This document shows positions 15,376-23,457 of a DNA stretch of 64,000 nucleotides, piece by piece. Source of the DNA: Planctomycetota bacterium (GTDB taxonomy: Bacteria > Planctomycetota > Uabimicrobiia > Uabimicrobiales > Uabimicrobiaceae). The position numbers and the translations under genes are program-made. Numbering within the stretch: the stretch's first letter is position 1; every line of letters starts with the position of its first letter. The notes under the pieces are model-generated. The model was not told the DNA's origin, made no database searches, and worked only from the letters and a program-made list of their open reading frames with translations. The stretch covers positions 124,001-188,000 of the forward strand of contig JAJDCR010000114.1 of the NCBI GenBank assembly GCA_029260735.1, given 5' to 3'.

Positions 15376-16725
15376 ATGTCTAATCACAAGAAACCTCTAT
15401 ACAAACGACGTTGGGTACAAGTACTATCAGCGTTCGTTGTCTTCTTTGTGATTTTTATTGGCCCGTGGCCTTCTAATCGGTCGCATTATAAAGATTCTTG
15501 GTATGCTAAAGCAACTTTTCAAAGATTAGCAAAATTCACCTTGGACTCAGAGTCGGCAATGCTTTTGGCAAGCGTCTCTACGATAGAAATAACTCCCCCG
15601 GTCGGAGAACCCATGGCAGGCTATGGAGCGCGCAGCCCGATGGAAAGTGATGGTATTGCTTCTTCGGTTTATGCCAAAGCGATTACTTTTTCTAATGGCA
15701 GAGAGACAGTTACCTTAGTTGCCGCAGACATTCTCTTAATGACTCCGCAACTGCGAGGAAAAATTCTCGAAAAAGCAAATTTATCTGCCAGCGAGGTCTA
15801 CTTCACAGCTTCCCACAATCACTCTGGGCCAGGAGGCTACGAGTCGGGTGTCTATCAGCTCGTTTTAGGGAAATACAGCCCTGCCATTACTGAGCGCATG
15901 GCTGGTTTATTTGCCGAGGCGATTAAAAAAAGTAGAGAAAGTTTAGAGCCCGTTTTGATCGCTAACCAGAGAATTAAGGATGTTCAGCAAAATCATCCCT
16001 TCATTCAAAACCGCATCGACAAAAACTCTAAGCCTTATGACACAATATTTGTTTCGACGGTGTACCGAGAAAATAAAGAAATTTTAGCCAATCTTGTTGT
16101 CGCTTCGGCCCATGCCACTTGTATCGGGCGGCGTAATCACAAAATTTGTGGAGATTATCCGGGAATTCTCCAAAGCAAAGTACAAGAAAAACATAATTGC
16201 AAATGCTTTTTTTTGGCAGGAGCCGTTGGCTCGATGAAAGCGAAAGGTGAGGGGAAATACTTTGTTCGGGCAGAAAATGTTGCCAACAATATCGAAAAGG
16301 TTGTCACTGAAGCCATCAAAAATAGTGAGCAAATTTCTCGGAGCAAAATTGCTTTGGCCACAGGAATCATTACAGTCGATTTACCCTCCCAAAACTATTC
16401 ACTAGGAAAATATTTACGCCTTTCTCCGTTTATTATGTCGGCTGTGCATAATCGGCAAAGCTATATTCAGGTACTACGCTTAGATAAATTTGTATTTTTT
16501 GCCATGCCTTGTGATTATTCCGGGGAGTTGGCCGCAGTATTAGAAAAGACAGATTCTCCTTATATTCCTGTGATTACCAGTTTCAATGGAGATTACATCG
16601 GTTATTTAGTTACCCGAAATCGCTATGATACTCCCCACTATGAAACCCGCACTATGAATTTTTTTGGACCCTGGAGTGGCGAATATTTTAACGAAATAGC
16701 AGAGCGTGTTTTGAAAGAAAACTAA
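15376..16725 (+). CDS. Neutral ceramidase-like membrane-anchored hydrolase
   Basis: A 449-residue protein with an uncleaved N-terminal membrane anchor (about residues 13-33) and an extracytoplasmic domain like the N-terminal part of neutral/alkaline ceramidases: SVSTIEITPPVGEPMAGYG, then the metal-site segment SHNHSGPGG (146-154), later SAHATCIG and GDYPG. Neutral ceramidases are zinc enzymes hydrolysing N-acyl sphingosines. The shorter planctomycete versions lacking the C-terminal domain are commonly annotated only by this domain and their substrate is unproven. The stop codon is followed within 4 nt by RNA element copy 3. Confidence 0.82.
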   Translation: MSNHKKPLYKRRWVQVLSAFVVFFVIFIGPWPSNRSHYKDSWYAKATFQRLAKFTLDSESAMLLASVSTIEITPPVGEPMAGYGARSPMESDGIASSVYAKAITFSNGRETVTLVAADILLMTPQLRGKILEKANLSASEVYFTASHNHSGPGGYESGVYQLVLGKYSPAITERMAGLFAEAIKKSRESLEPVLIANQRIKDVQQNHPFIQNRIDKNSKPYDTIFVSTVYRENKEILANLVVASAHATCIGRRNHKICGDYPGILQSKVQEKHNCKCFFLAGAVGSMKAKGEGKYFVRAENVANNIEKVVTEAIKNSEQISRSKIALATGIITVDLPSQNYSLGKYLRLSPFIMSAVHNRQSYIQVLRLDKFVFFAMPCDYSGELAAVLEKTDSPYIPVITSFNGDYIGYLVTRNRYDTPHYETRTMNFFGPWSGEYFNEIAERVLKEN

Positions 16726-16728
16726 TTT

Positions 16729-16894
16729 TAACTTTGCAAATAGAGCTAATTAAATTAGCTTTGAAATTAAATAGATTCATCCCGAAAATTAAAACTATTC
16801 TTTGGCAAATATATATAGAAAATCAAATTCTCTAAGAGAATCGCAAAAAGGCGTAGTGTGATTGCTGTCAGGTAATACATACTACGCCTTTTTT
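16729..16894 (+). ncRNA. Repeated structured RNA element, copy 3 (promoterless, 3' UTR)
   Basis: This copy lacks the promoter and 5' part. Homology starts 4 nt after the ceramidase-like stop with AACTTTGCAAA. Hairpin A is AGAGCTAA (16742-16749) with TTAGCTTT (16755-16762), including a G-T wobble where copy 1 has A-T. Hairpin B is ATTCTC-TAA-GAGAAT (16827-16841): only the loop differs. The terminator stem (from 16850) keeps pairing although the inner TTAC changed to TTGC (G-T wobble). The core TTTGGCAAATATATATAG is unchanged. It would be made as the 3' end of the upstream mRNA and might be released by processing. Confidence 0.7.
16845..16894 (+). terminator. Intrinsic terminator of RNA copy 3 / ceramidase-like gene
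   Basis: GGCGTAGTGTG...CATACTACGCC followed by TTTTTT; the only strong terminator after the ceramidase-like gene. Confidence 0.85.
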
Positions 16895-16921
16895 GGTTTT
16901 TACTCTTTGTCCAGAAAAAAT

Positions 16922-16951
16922 TTGCAAAACTCTGGGATAAGAGGCTAGAAT
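16922..16951 (+). promoter_or_regulatory. Candidate promoter upstream of HicB-like gene
   Basis: TTGCAA (16922-16927) and TAGAAT (16946-16951) with an 18-nt spacer, shortly after the RNA copy 3 terminator and about 110 nt before the ATG at 17063. Confidence 0.4.
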
Positions 16952-16968
16952 ATCTAAGGGAGAAAAAT

Positions 16969-17025
16969 ATGAGTAGCCCAGGGGAAAGTGAGCCAAAGGC
17001 GAACGGCACCCCAGGTCATCGATAG
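16969..17025 (+). CDS. Candidate 18-residue peptide or leader
   Basis: A short reading frame (MSSPGESEPKANGTPGHR) preceded by AAGGGAG at 16956-16962 with 6-nt spacing, a better Shine-Dalgarno than many genes here. It ends 37 nt before the HicB-like membrane gene. Length alone gives no statistical support, and the predicted transcript start is very close to the Shine-Dalgarno, so this is only a candidate. Confidence 0.25.
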   Translation: MSSPGESEPKANGTPGHR

Positions 17026-17062
17026 GCCAAAAAATAATATTTGTACCTGTTAAGGAGTGAAG

Positions 17063-17440
17063 ATGGAAGAGCACAAAAAATACCACTACAAAGTGACTTG
17101 GTTGGAAAAAGAAGAAGCGTTTGTCGCTCGGGTGACAGAATTTCCCTCTCTGAAAGCAACAGGAAAAACGAATCAAGAGGCGTTAGAGACTCTTGAGAAT
17201 TTAGTTTTCAAGAGTGTGGAAGAGTTAAAAGAGCAAGGGGAAGTCCCTCCAGAGCCCACTCAAGAAGTGAAGAAAAAAAATTGGTTTCGGCGACTTTTCT
17301 TATTTGGCACTTCAGGTGGTATTTTAGGATTTCTTATTGCTATCATCATTGCTCTTGGGGCCATTGCTAGTGCCGTTGCTGCGGTTGCCTCTGTTGTTTT
17401 GGGAGGGCTTCTTAGTGCTTTTTCAGGAACATTCAAGTAA
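17063..17440 (+). CDS. HicB-like domain fused to a C-terminal membrane segment
   Basis: A 125-residue protein; ATG 17063 has AAGGAG 5 nt upstream. Residues about 5-68 have the HicB/UPF0150 layout: a 'YKVTWLEKEEAFVARVTEFP' strand pair, then SLKATGKTNQEALETLENL and the closing EQGEVPPEP. In HicB antitoxins this partial RNase-H-like fold neutralises the HicA mRNase. Here, no HicA follows. Instead, a basic linker (KKKNWFRRLF) leads to a long Gly/Ala/Ile/Val-rich hydrophobic region (about 85-125) able to form one or two membrane helices. An orphan, membrane-tethered HicB fold is unusual; function unknown. Confidence 0.7.
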   Translation: MEEHKKYHYKVTWLEKEEAFVARVTEFPSLKATGKTNQEALETLENLVFKSVEELKEQGEVPPEPTQEVKKKNWFRRLFLFGTSGGILGFLIAIIIALGAIASAVAAVASVVLGGLLSAFSGTFK

Positions 17441-17471
17441 AGAGAGTTGATCGCATCTTTCCGCAAAAAAA

Positions 17472-18509
17472 CTACTCGTCCAAATAAATATGGCGTCCTT
17501 CGTAGCGAAACCCAACTAAGGGTTCTGTGGGTTTTAGGAAGAGAACACTATCTAAGTCTACTCGAGTGACGTTTTTCTGGGCAGCAGCTAAACAGGCAGC
17601 AGCGTAACTAGAGATGGGGCCTTCCATCATAGAGCCTACCATGCATTCAATTCCGGCAGCTTCTGCAACATGATTGATTTTGAGAGCTTGGTGGATTCCT
17701 CCGCATTTCATGAGTTTGATATTTAGGATATCGGCGGCTTGGTGGGATACTAAACGGTGGGCATCTTCTAGAGAAAAGACAGATTCGTCTGCCATAATCA
17801 GAGTTTGTACTCTTTCGCGAATCCACTTGAGTCCTTCCCAATTATGAGCAGAAACAGGTTGCTCGACTAGTTCGATTTGGTAGGGCTTAAGTTCTTCGAT
17901 AACGGTTATAGCTTCTTGGGCTGTCCAGGCTTGATTGGCGTCTAGTCGGATTTGGATATTTTCTCCTAGGTTGTTGCGGATTTTTTCGACTAGCTGGACG
18001 CTTGCTCGAAGATCTGCCCCTACTTTAATTTTTAGGGCAAGAAAGCCTTCTTCAACCGCTTTCTGAGCTTCTTCGTACATTTTTTCGGGACTATCTAAGC
18101 TTAGAGTTAAATTCGTTTCGAGTTGAGAGCGATATCCTCCGAGAAGCTTCCAGAGAGGGAGCTTTCTACTTTGGGCTAGTGCATCGTATAAGGCTATGTC
18201 TACTCCTGCCTTGGCTCCGCAGTTGTTTTTAAGAGAACCTTGGAGAGCTTCCATTACTCTTTCCCAATATTGCAAATCCATTCCTGTTAGTTGAGGGGCA
18301 ATGTTTTCTTCGATAGCAGATTCGATAGAGGCGAGAGTTTCGCCTGTGATTTTTTCGCTAGCACAAGCCGAGCCCACTCCGACAATTCCATTGTCCATTG
18401 TGATGGATATAACAACTTCAGATAGACTGGTGGCTTCGCGTAAGGCCGTGCGGAAAACTTTCTTGAGGGGAAGGGTACGACGAGAGAGTTTAAAGTGTTT
18501 GATTTTCAT
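17472..18509 (-). CDS. L-Ala-D/L-Glu epimerase (enolase superfamily dipeptide epimerase)
   Basis: A 345-residue muconate-lactonizing subgroup enzyme. Catalytic lysines are K162 (in LKIKVG, 159-164) and K268 (in IKLMKCGG). Metal ligands are D190 (LDANQAW), E216 (VEQP) and D241 (ADES), at spacings matching Bacillus AE epimerase. Family members epimerise L-Ala-D-Glu during murein peptide recycling; some accept other dipeptides, so the exact substrate is an inference. It lies on the same strand as, and 87 nt downstream of, an L,D-transpeptidase gene, consistent with peptidoglycan metabolism. Confidence 0.88.
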   Translation of the reverse strand: MKIKHFKLSRRTLPLKKVFRTALREATSLSEVVISITMDNGIVGVGSACASEKITGETLASIESAIEENIAPQLTGMDLQYWERVMEALQGSLKNNCGAKAGVDIALYDALAQSRKLPLWKLLGGYRSQLETNLTLSLDSPEKMYEEAQKAVEEGFLALKIKVGADLRASVQLVEKIRNNLGENIQIRLDANQAWTAQEAITVIEELKPYQIELVEQPVSAHNWEGLKWIRERVQTLIMADESVFSLEDAHRLVSHQAADILNIKLMKCGGIHQALKINHVAEAAGIECMVGSMMEGPISSYAAACLAAAQKNVTRVDLDSVLFLKPTEPLVGFRYEGRHIYLDE

Positions 18510-18546
18510 TTTTCGCTCGGTGAATTTGGTTGGTAAAATAATTTTT

Positions 18547-18581
18547 TCTAATCGAGATCTATTTTGTGGATCTCGATTAGA
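18547..18581. other. Perfect 13-bp hairpin between LDT and epimerase genes
   Basis: TCTAATCGAGATC (18547-18559) pairs with GATCTCGATTAGA (18569-18581) around a 9-nt loop. On the minus strand it lies 16 nt after the transpeptidase stop but is followed by A-rich rather than T-rich sequence, so it is more likely an mRNA-stability or Rho-type 3' structure than an intrinsic terminator. Confidence 0.5.
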
Positions 18582-18596
18582 GATGGAAAATAAACT

Positions 18597-19853
18597 CTAC
18601 CATTTACGAATAGCCACCTTTGTTCCTCTAGGAATAAGACGAAAGAGCAGGGATAGGTTTTCTGCTTGTAAACGAATGCAGCCATCGCTCATATTTTTTC
18701 CAATGCTCGATGGATCGACGGTTCCGTGAATTCCGAAACCAGAAATTCCTGGTTTGCTATTGAATCCTAACCAGTGAGAACCTAAAACGTTGCGAGGATC
18801 TCCGTGGGGGATGCGGATAGTACCTGTATCGGTCTCTTTAAACCAATCTGGTTTTTCTTTTTTTGTTGCGATTTCAAAGACTTCTTCGGGAGTTCGGTCA
18901 TCTCGTCCTAATCCGACATAAAATCCTCGGATGAAAAGATCGTCTTCTAAGTAAATACCTAGAAAGAAATGTTTTTTTCTAACTTCAACTCGTAGGGTTC
19001 CCGGAATGATTTTGAGTTGTTGGTTGATGCGAATGGACTGAGGATTTTTGAGTTGATTGATTTCTTGGATAAAGCCAATGGAGCTATCGTATTTACGAGC
19101 GATTCTTGTGAGATTGTCGCCAGATTGAACTTGATAAAAAACGCTGTTAGGGATAGTTTTACGAGAAAAAACGAGTTTGTCAGTGATTGCGTTTAATATT
19201 TGTAGGGTACTTTTTAGTACTTCTGGATTTTTGGTGGTGCGAATTACCTTCGAGTACATTCGCCAGGTATCAAGTGCGTGATTCTCTCCTTTATCTTCGT
19301 AGTATTGCCCCATTTCCAAAGCTGCTTGGCAGCCTCCTATGCTCTCTGGATATTCGGCCGCTTTTTTCATAAATTTCAAAGAAGAACTTTTTAAGCCTTC
19401 GTTTTCTTTGTATTTGGCCCAAAAATAGGCGGCATCTCCGACATAGCGACTTTGAGAGTGTTCCTGGATGAGTTTTTGCCAAACCTTTTTAGCTTCGGGG
19501 GTATTCTTTAGATATTCATAACTTTTGGCGATGTAGGCTAGGCTGCGATCTCTAGTGGTTTTATACTTTTCTTCAGTGAGCTCTTTTTTGAGTTTTGTAA
19601 GTGCTTTGTTAAAACTTCCTTGCTTGTATAGATGGATTCCATCAGTGGCATCATCGTTATCTAGGAGCTCGCCTTTTATTCTGCGCTCAGCAACAGGCAC
19701 TAATGTATTTTCTTGGGCATCTTCAGTTTCTTTGGCGCTAGTTATTTTTTTTTCAGGGGAAGGTGTTTCTGAGGGAGTAGAAGAAAAGTCATAATTATTA
19801 AAAAACCACATTCCCAAAGCTCCCAGAGCTAAAAAAAACAATCCATTCTTCAT
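18597..19853 (-). CDS. L,D-transpeptidase (YkuD) with TPR-like and LysM domains
   Basis: A 418-residue exported protein. The N-terminal hydrophobic segment (about 3-19) is a signal/anchor. Residues about 65-215 form TPR-like helices (DRSLAYIAKSYEYLKNTPEA, then DAAYFWAKYKENEG). Residues about 237-283 are LysM (VQSGDNLTRIARKYDSS). The rest is a YkuD domain with FGIHGT and the catalytic segment MSDGCIRL, whose cysteine attacks the donor stem peptide. Such enzymes make 3-3 cross-links in peptidoglycan or attach proteins to it. Presence together with a murein dipeptide epimerase supports a real cell wall in this organism. Confidence 0.92.
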   Translation of the reverse strand: MKNGLFFLALGALGMWFFNNYDFSSTPSETPSPEKKITSAKETEDAQENTLVPVAERRIKGELLDNDDATDGIHLYKQGSFNKALTKLKKELTEEKYKTTRDRSLAYIAKSYEYLKNTPEAKKVWQKLIQEHSQSRYVGDAAYFWAKYKENEGLKSSSLKFMKKAAEYPESIGGCQAALEMGQYYEDKGENHALDTWRMYSKVIRTTKNPEVLKSTLQILNAITDKLVFSRKTIPNSVFYQVQSGDNLTRIARKYDSSIGFIQEINQLKNPQSIRINQQLKIIPGTLRVEVRKKHFFLGIYLEDDLFIRGFYVGLGRDDRTPEEVFEIATKKEKPDWFKETDTGTIRIPHGDPRNVLGSHWLGFNSKPGISGFGIHGTVDPSSIGKNMSDGCIRLQAENLSLLFRLIPRGTKVAIRKW

Positions 19854-19978
19854 GAAAAACTCCTATTGGCGTCAGTTTTGAGTAGGAAGTATTTGGGGAG
19901 AAACTAAAAAAGTTCAAGAACTTTTGGTTCTTCCCTTTGAAGTTCTATTCTTTATATTTTCTATATTCTTTATATTCT

Positions 19979-21817
19979 CTATGTAGCAAGGAAAACAATC
20001 AAAGTAAAAAATTTGAACCAGGATTTTTTGCTTTTTTTATGTCCCGCTTTTACTTTTTCACGAATGATTTTTAAATTTTCTTGAGTGGAGGGAAGAAGTT
20101 GAGCTTTGAGTATGGGTTCGGATAGTCGTTGGGTACATTTCTCCCAATTTTTTGCTTTGATAAGGGAATCTATCTCTTGTAAAATTTCTTGGGCTTTTTG
20201 CGAACGTTTTTCTGAGGCGACTAGTTTAGATAGTCTTTCTAAATCTGGACCGGGGTCATTAACTGGACAAAGCCAGCCATCTTTTTTTTGCCGAATTCTT
20301 TCTAAGGCTTTGAGAGCCCCTGAGTAATCTTCTCGCTGCTCTAAGGTTCGAGCTGTGAAGATTAGTTTCTGAAGCTCTTCTTCGTCTCCTTGGACTTTAT
20401 GGAAAAAATCACTCGTTTGCTTAATTTTTTTCTCTAAAAGGGAATCTTTTTGAGGAACTAAACCTAGGGCCGATTGACAAACTCGGATAGCAGCTTCAAA
20501 TTGCTTCTTCTCTAGATGTTTCTCGACCTCTTCTAAGTAGACTTTAAGATGGTTTTCTCTTTCTTCTATTTGCTCTCCGACTTGCTTCCACATTTCTTGA
20601 ATCCAGGGATCTTCGGTATGCTCAATTACTTCTTTTAAAAGATTCTGAGCAGCAAAACAATTTTCATCTTGGATTTCTTGGGCTTTTTCTCCTACCCAGT
20701 CAACTACTTGCATTATTCTATCGCGGATTTCTTTGTCTCTAGAAGAAGTTCCTAGTGCTTCTCTCCATTTGGCGATCGCTTGAGCGTAACATTCTTGGTC
20801 GATCAAATTATCGCCTTCCTGAAGTATGTGATCGACAGAGCTCTTTTTTGTAGAGGATTTTTTGCTTGGTGCCTGAATTTCTTGATCGACCTCTGGAGGA
20901 AGTTCCTTATTTTGTAAAGTAAAACCTTGATCATACTGAAGTAAACTACTTAAGTCCGCCAGCATTTGCGTTGTATTTGTGTATCTTTGTCGAGGATCGC
21001 GGTGTAAAGCCATAGCCAAAATTTGATCTAAGTGGGGATCAATCTTGTGGAGAGCTAAAAGCTTGTTTGGTAATATTTTTGGGGGGCTTAAGGTTAATAG
21101 CTCATACAGGATAATTCCAAGAGAGAAAACGTCTCCGCGCGTATCTCGATAAGCAGGATTCTGACGCTTTTCAGGAGCCATGTATATATCGGTCTTCATT
21201 ACTCGAGAGGCCCGAGATGATAATGAAAGAGGGATATTTTCTAGGGAAAATCCATTCAATTTAACTGTGATCTTGTCGGTATTCTTTAATGATTTTTGCA
21301 ATAGTATGTTTTGGGAATTGAGGAGATAGGGAACAGAAAGAGCTTGAAAGTGAGCCAAGGCTTGACAAGCTTGTTCCATGATCAAAAGAGCTTCTGGAAG
21401 AGAAATCTTTTCTTGTTTTTGTTCCCGCCTAGACAACCATTCTCTTAAATAAAGTCCTTGTGGATACTCCATTATGTAGTAGTAAAATGGTTTTTTTTGG
21501 TAAAAATGATAAATTTTTACTATATGAGAAGAAGAAGTTTCTTGGATTGCTTGAATACAACCTAAGAGTTGTTTTTGGCACTCTGCACTTTGAAAAAGTT
21601 GAGGAACAAGCATTTTTAATGTGTATAAACGCCCAAACTGTTCTAAGTCACGAATTAAGTAGACCGCTCCCATTATGTCTGTTCCCAAAAGAGAAAGAAT
21701 CTCATATCTTTGGGAAGGGCCAATTCGTTGCCCTGAATCTAGGATCACTATTTTCAATTCTTCTAAAGAAATGTTATGGATTTCTGATAGAGATTGAAAC
21801 TCTTGTTTGCCCAACAT
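19979..21817 (-). CDS. Serine/threonine pseudokinase with helical tail and C-terminal anchor
   Basis: A 612-residue protein with a protein-kinase fold (about 38-295) that has lost catalysis. The glycine loop is degraded (LLGTDIMGAV, 43-52) and the VAIK lysine survives (K68). The HRD region reads VPYLLNSQNILL (162-173), lacking the catalytic Asp, and DFG reads NGF (188-190). The activation-end motif YMAPE (212-216) and DVFSLGIILYEL (229-240) remain, so the fold is intact. Residues about 325-590 are charged helices, partly repeated ('LxxKKQFEAAIRVCQSAL'). The last 12 residues are hydrophobic and stop abruptly, a short tail anchor or a truncated one. A scaffold or allosteric role is likely. Confidence 0.88.
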   Translation of the reverse strand: MLGKQEFQSLSEIHNISLEELKIVILDSGQRIGPSQRYEILSLLGTDIMGAVYLIRDLEQFGRLYTLKMLVPQLFQSAECQKQLLGCIQAIQETSSSHIVKIYHFYQKKPFYYYIMEYPQGLYLREWLSRREQKQEKISLPEALLIMEQACQALAHFQALSVPYLLNSQNILLQKSLKNTDKITVKLNGFSLENIPLSLSSRASRVMKTDIYMAPEKRQNPAYRDTRGDVFSLGIILYELLTLSPPKILPNKLLALHKIDPHLDQILAMALHRDPRQRYTNTTQMLADLSSLLQYDQGFTLQNKELPPEVDQEIQAPSKKSSTKKSSVDHILQEGDNLIDQECYAQAIAKWREALGTSSRDKEIRDRIMQVVDWVGEKAQEIQDENCFAAQNLLKEVIEHTEDPWIQEMWKQVGEQIEERENHLKVYLEEVEKHLEKKQFEAAIRVCQSALGLVPQKDSLLEKKIKQTSDFFHKVQGDEEELQKLIFTARTLEQREDYSGALKALERIRQKKDGWLCPVNDPGPDLERLSKLVASEKRSQKAQEILQEIDSLIKAKNWEKCTQRLSEPILKAQLLPSTQENLKIIREKVKAGHKKSKKSWFKFFTLIVFLAT

Positions 21818-21951
21818 GTACCCCGCCAGTCCTTTTAGACACTTGCTAATTTAAAATTTATCCAAGCTACCGTACCTTACCTAGATAAGATACTAAATTT
21901 TTGTCTCTCTTACCAGGGAAAATTTCTTTCTAAACATTGTCAAATTTTTTC

Positions 21952-21979
21952 TTGACAAATCTATTAAATTTTATACACT
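21952..21979 (+). promoter_or_regulatory. Promoter of tRNA-Leu
   Basis: TTGACA (21952-21957), a consensus -35, and TACACT (21974-21979) with a 16-nt spacer; transcription would start near 21986, 16 nt before the tRNA. Confidence 0.7.
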
Positions 21980-22001
21980 ATTTCCATTGATACAGATCCA
22001 T

Positions 22002-22086
22002 GCGAGGGTGGTGAAATTGGCAGACACGCTAGATTTAGGATCTAGTGCCGCAAGGCATGGGGGTTCGAGTCCCCCCCTTCGCACCA
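22002..22086 (+). tRNA. tRNA-Leu (anticodon UAG)
   Basis: An 85-nt class II tRNA with encoded CCA. The acceptor stem GCGAGGG pairs with CCTTCGC (one G-U). The anticodon stem CTAGA/TCTAG encloses the loop TTTAGGA with anticodon TAG. A short variable arm (TGCCGCAAGGCA) and the T arm GGGGGTTCGAGTCCCCC follow. It has its own promoter and terminator. Confidence 0.97.
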
Positions 22087-22098
22087 ACAAATTTTAAG

Positions 22099-22133
22099 AA
22101 GACAATCGTTCGTATACGGTTGTCTTTTTTTTT
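22099..22133 (+). terminator. Terminator of tRNA-Leu
   Basis: AAGACAATCGT pairs with ACGGTTGTCTT (one wobble, 6-nt loop) followed by a run of eight or more T. Confidence 0.9.
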
Positions 22134-22153
22134 GTTATATCTCTAGTAAAAGC

Positions 22154-22175
22154 GGCTCTGTTGCAAAAAATATAT
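22154..22175 (+). repeat. IS-end-like direct repeat, left copy
   Basis: GGCTCTGTTGCAAAA followed by AATATAT. The same string recurs in the same orientation at 23458. The first 14 bases closely match IS6-family terminal repeats as I remember them. No transposase lies between the copies. Confidence 0.5.
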
Positions 22176-22276
22176 CGAAAAAAATTTGTCCGAACTTACC
22201 ATCCCAATGCCCTGCCTCTACAAGTAAAACTCCTTATCTCGTCCAGGGATTTGACCTACAGCTTCCAAATCGCTAG

Positions 22277-23457
22277 ATCGACCATCTTCGTGTTTATTTT
22301 GAAAACAACTGCATCTCTTGCGCACTTAGTTCCAATGATAAAATAGTTGTAGGAGCCTATCAAGACAGCAAACTCTATGTTTGGAATTTAGCTAGTCCGA
22401 GTATAAAACAAGGTCAGAAAAACAAAGAACGGCGGGTTTTTTCTGGACACAAAGGCCCTATTTGGGATTGTTCTTTCAGTCCTAACAATCGTTTTCTTGC
22501 CTCTGCGGGAGAAGATGGTTTGCTCATCATTTGGGATATACCATCGGGCCGCAAAATATTTCAGTTCCTTCATAAGTCGCCCATTAACTCTTGCTCTTTT
22601 AGTCCGGATGGAAAAACAGTTACCACAAGTGGGAAAGATGGGGCTATTAGCATTTGTGACTTAGTCACAGGGCAGTTGACCTTTCTTTCTGGACATGGCG
22701 GTGCCGTAAAAAAAAGTTTTTTTTCTCCTAGCGGATCAGAAATCTTTTCAGGAGGAATGGACAGTAGTATTAAGATTTGGGATAGTGCAAGCCGTGAAAA
22801 CAACAAAACTTTAAAAATTTTCCACCTAGATTCATCTTCTGATTTTGTGCAATTTAATTCCAATGGACAACAAGCGGTTATTTCTACTGAGCTTGGGGGA
22901 ATACAACTTCTTAGTAGCTTGAATTTCCAAGAGGAGCTATCTTTATTTGGACACCAAGCCCTGGTTACGGCTCTTCACTTTAGCCCTGAGGAAACTGAGA
23001 TAGTAAGTGGGGGAAAAGATCATCTTCTGAAAATATGGGATGCTTCTAGTGGACAAGAGGTTTGGTCCAAGAAAGGAGGCTTTTAGCATCAACTGTGGAG
23101 CAAGTTATACCAGGGAAGAAAAAGACTGGTTCTGTGTAGCGGGAAAAGGACTCATTGTATTAGATGTAAAGAGTAGGAGAAAACTAAGGGAATATACTCT
23201 CGCCGAATTGATAGTGAAATTTCATAAAAAAGAAAAACAAGAGAACTTCTCTATCCGCCACTGTACTTTTAGCTCCGATGGAAAAACAAAACATTTTTAT
23301 TTGGGATGCCGAAGGTTTAGAAAAAAGTGAAAGACCTTTGTTCTCTTTTAAGGATAACTTCATTCAAGAATGTTCTTTCAACAAACAGGGAGATAAAATT
23401 ATCAGCCTCAGTGGCGAAACTCGACAAACTATACGAATTTGGGATGCTTCTAACTAG
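22277..23457 (+). pseudogene. WD40-repeat protein, truncated and frameshifted
   Basis: Three reading-frame pieces together encode a WD40 propeller. Piece one, 22277-23086, opens directly after a TAG without a start codon and contains the blades FSGHKGPIWDCSFSPNNRF, EDGLLIIWD, GMDSSIKIWD and GKDHLLKIWD. Piece two, frame of 23040-23330, continues from about 23080. Piece three, from about 23280 to the TAG at 23455-23457, restores NIFIWD and ends IRIWDASN. Single-base shifts therefore lie near 23080 and 23280. The 5' end is also missing. The stop codon abuts the right IS-end-like repeat. Planctomycetes often carry WD40 repeats on kinases, and this may be the tail of such a gene. Confidence 0.8.

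Noticed and set aside
11931-16894. Integron attC sites or gene cassettes, suggested by repeats placed between unrelated genes
   Set aside because: No RYYYAAC/GTTRRRY core sites, genes between the repeats have mixed orientation, and two copies carry their own promoter.
22161-22346. 61-residue frame beginning inside the IS-end-like repeat
   Set aside because: Another frame across this stretch reads into WD40 sequence; the frame shows no domain and is explained as the decayed 5' part of the pseudogene.
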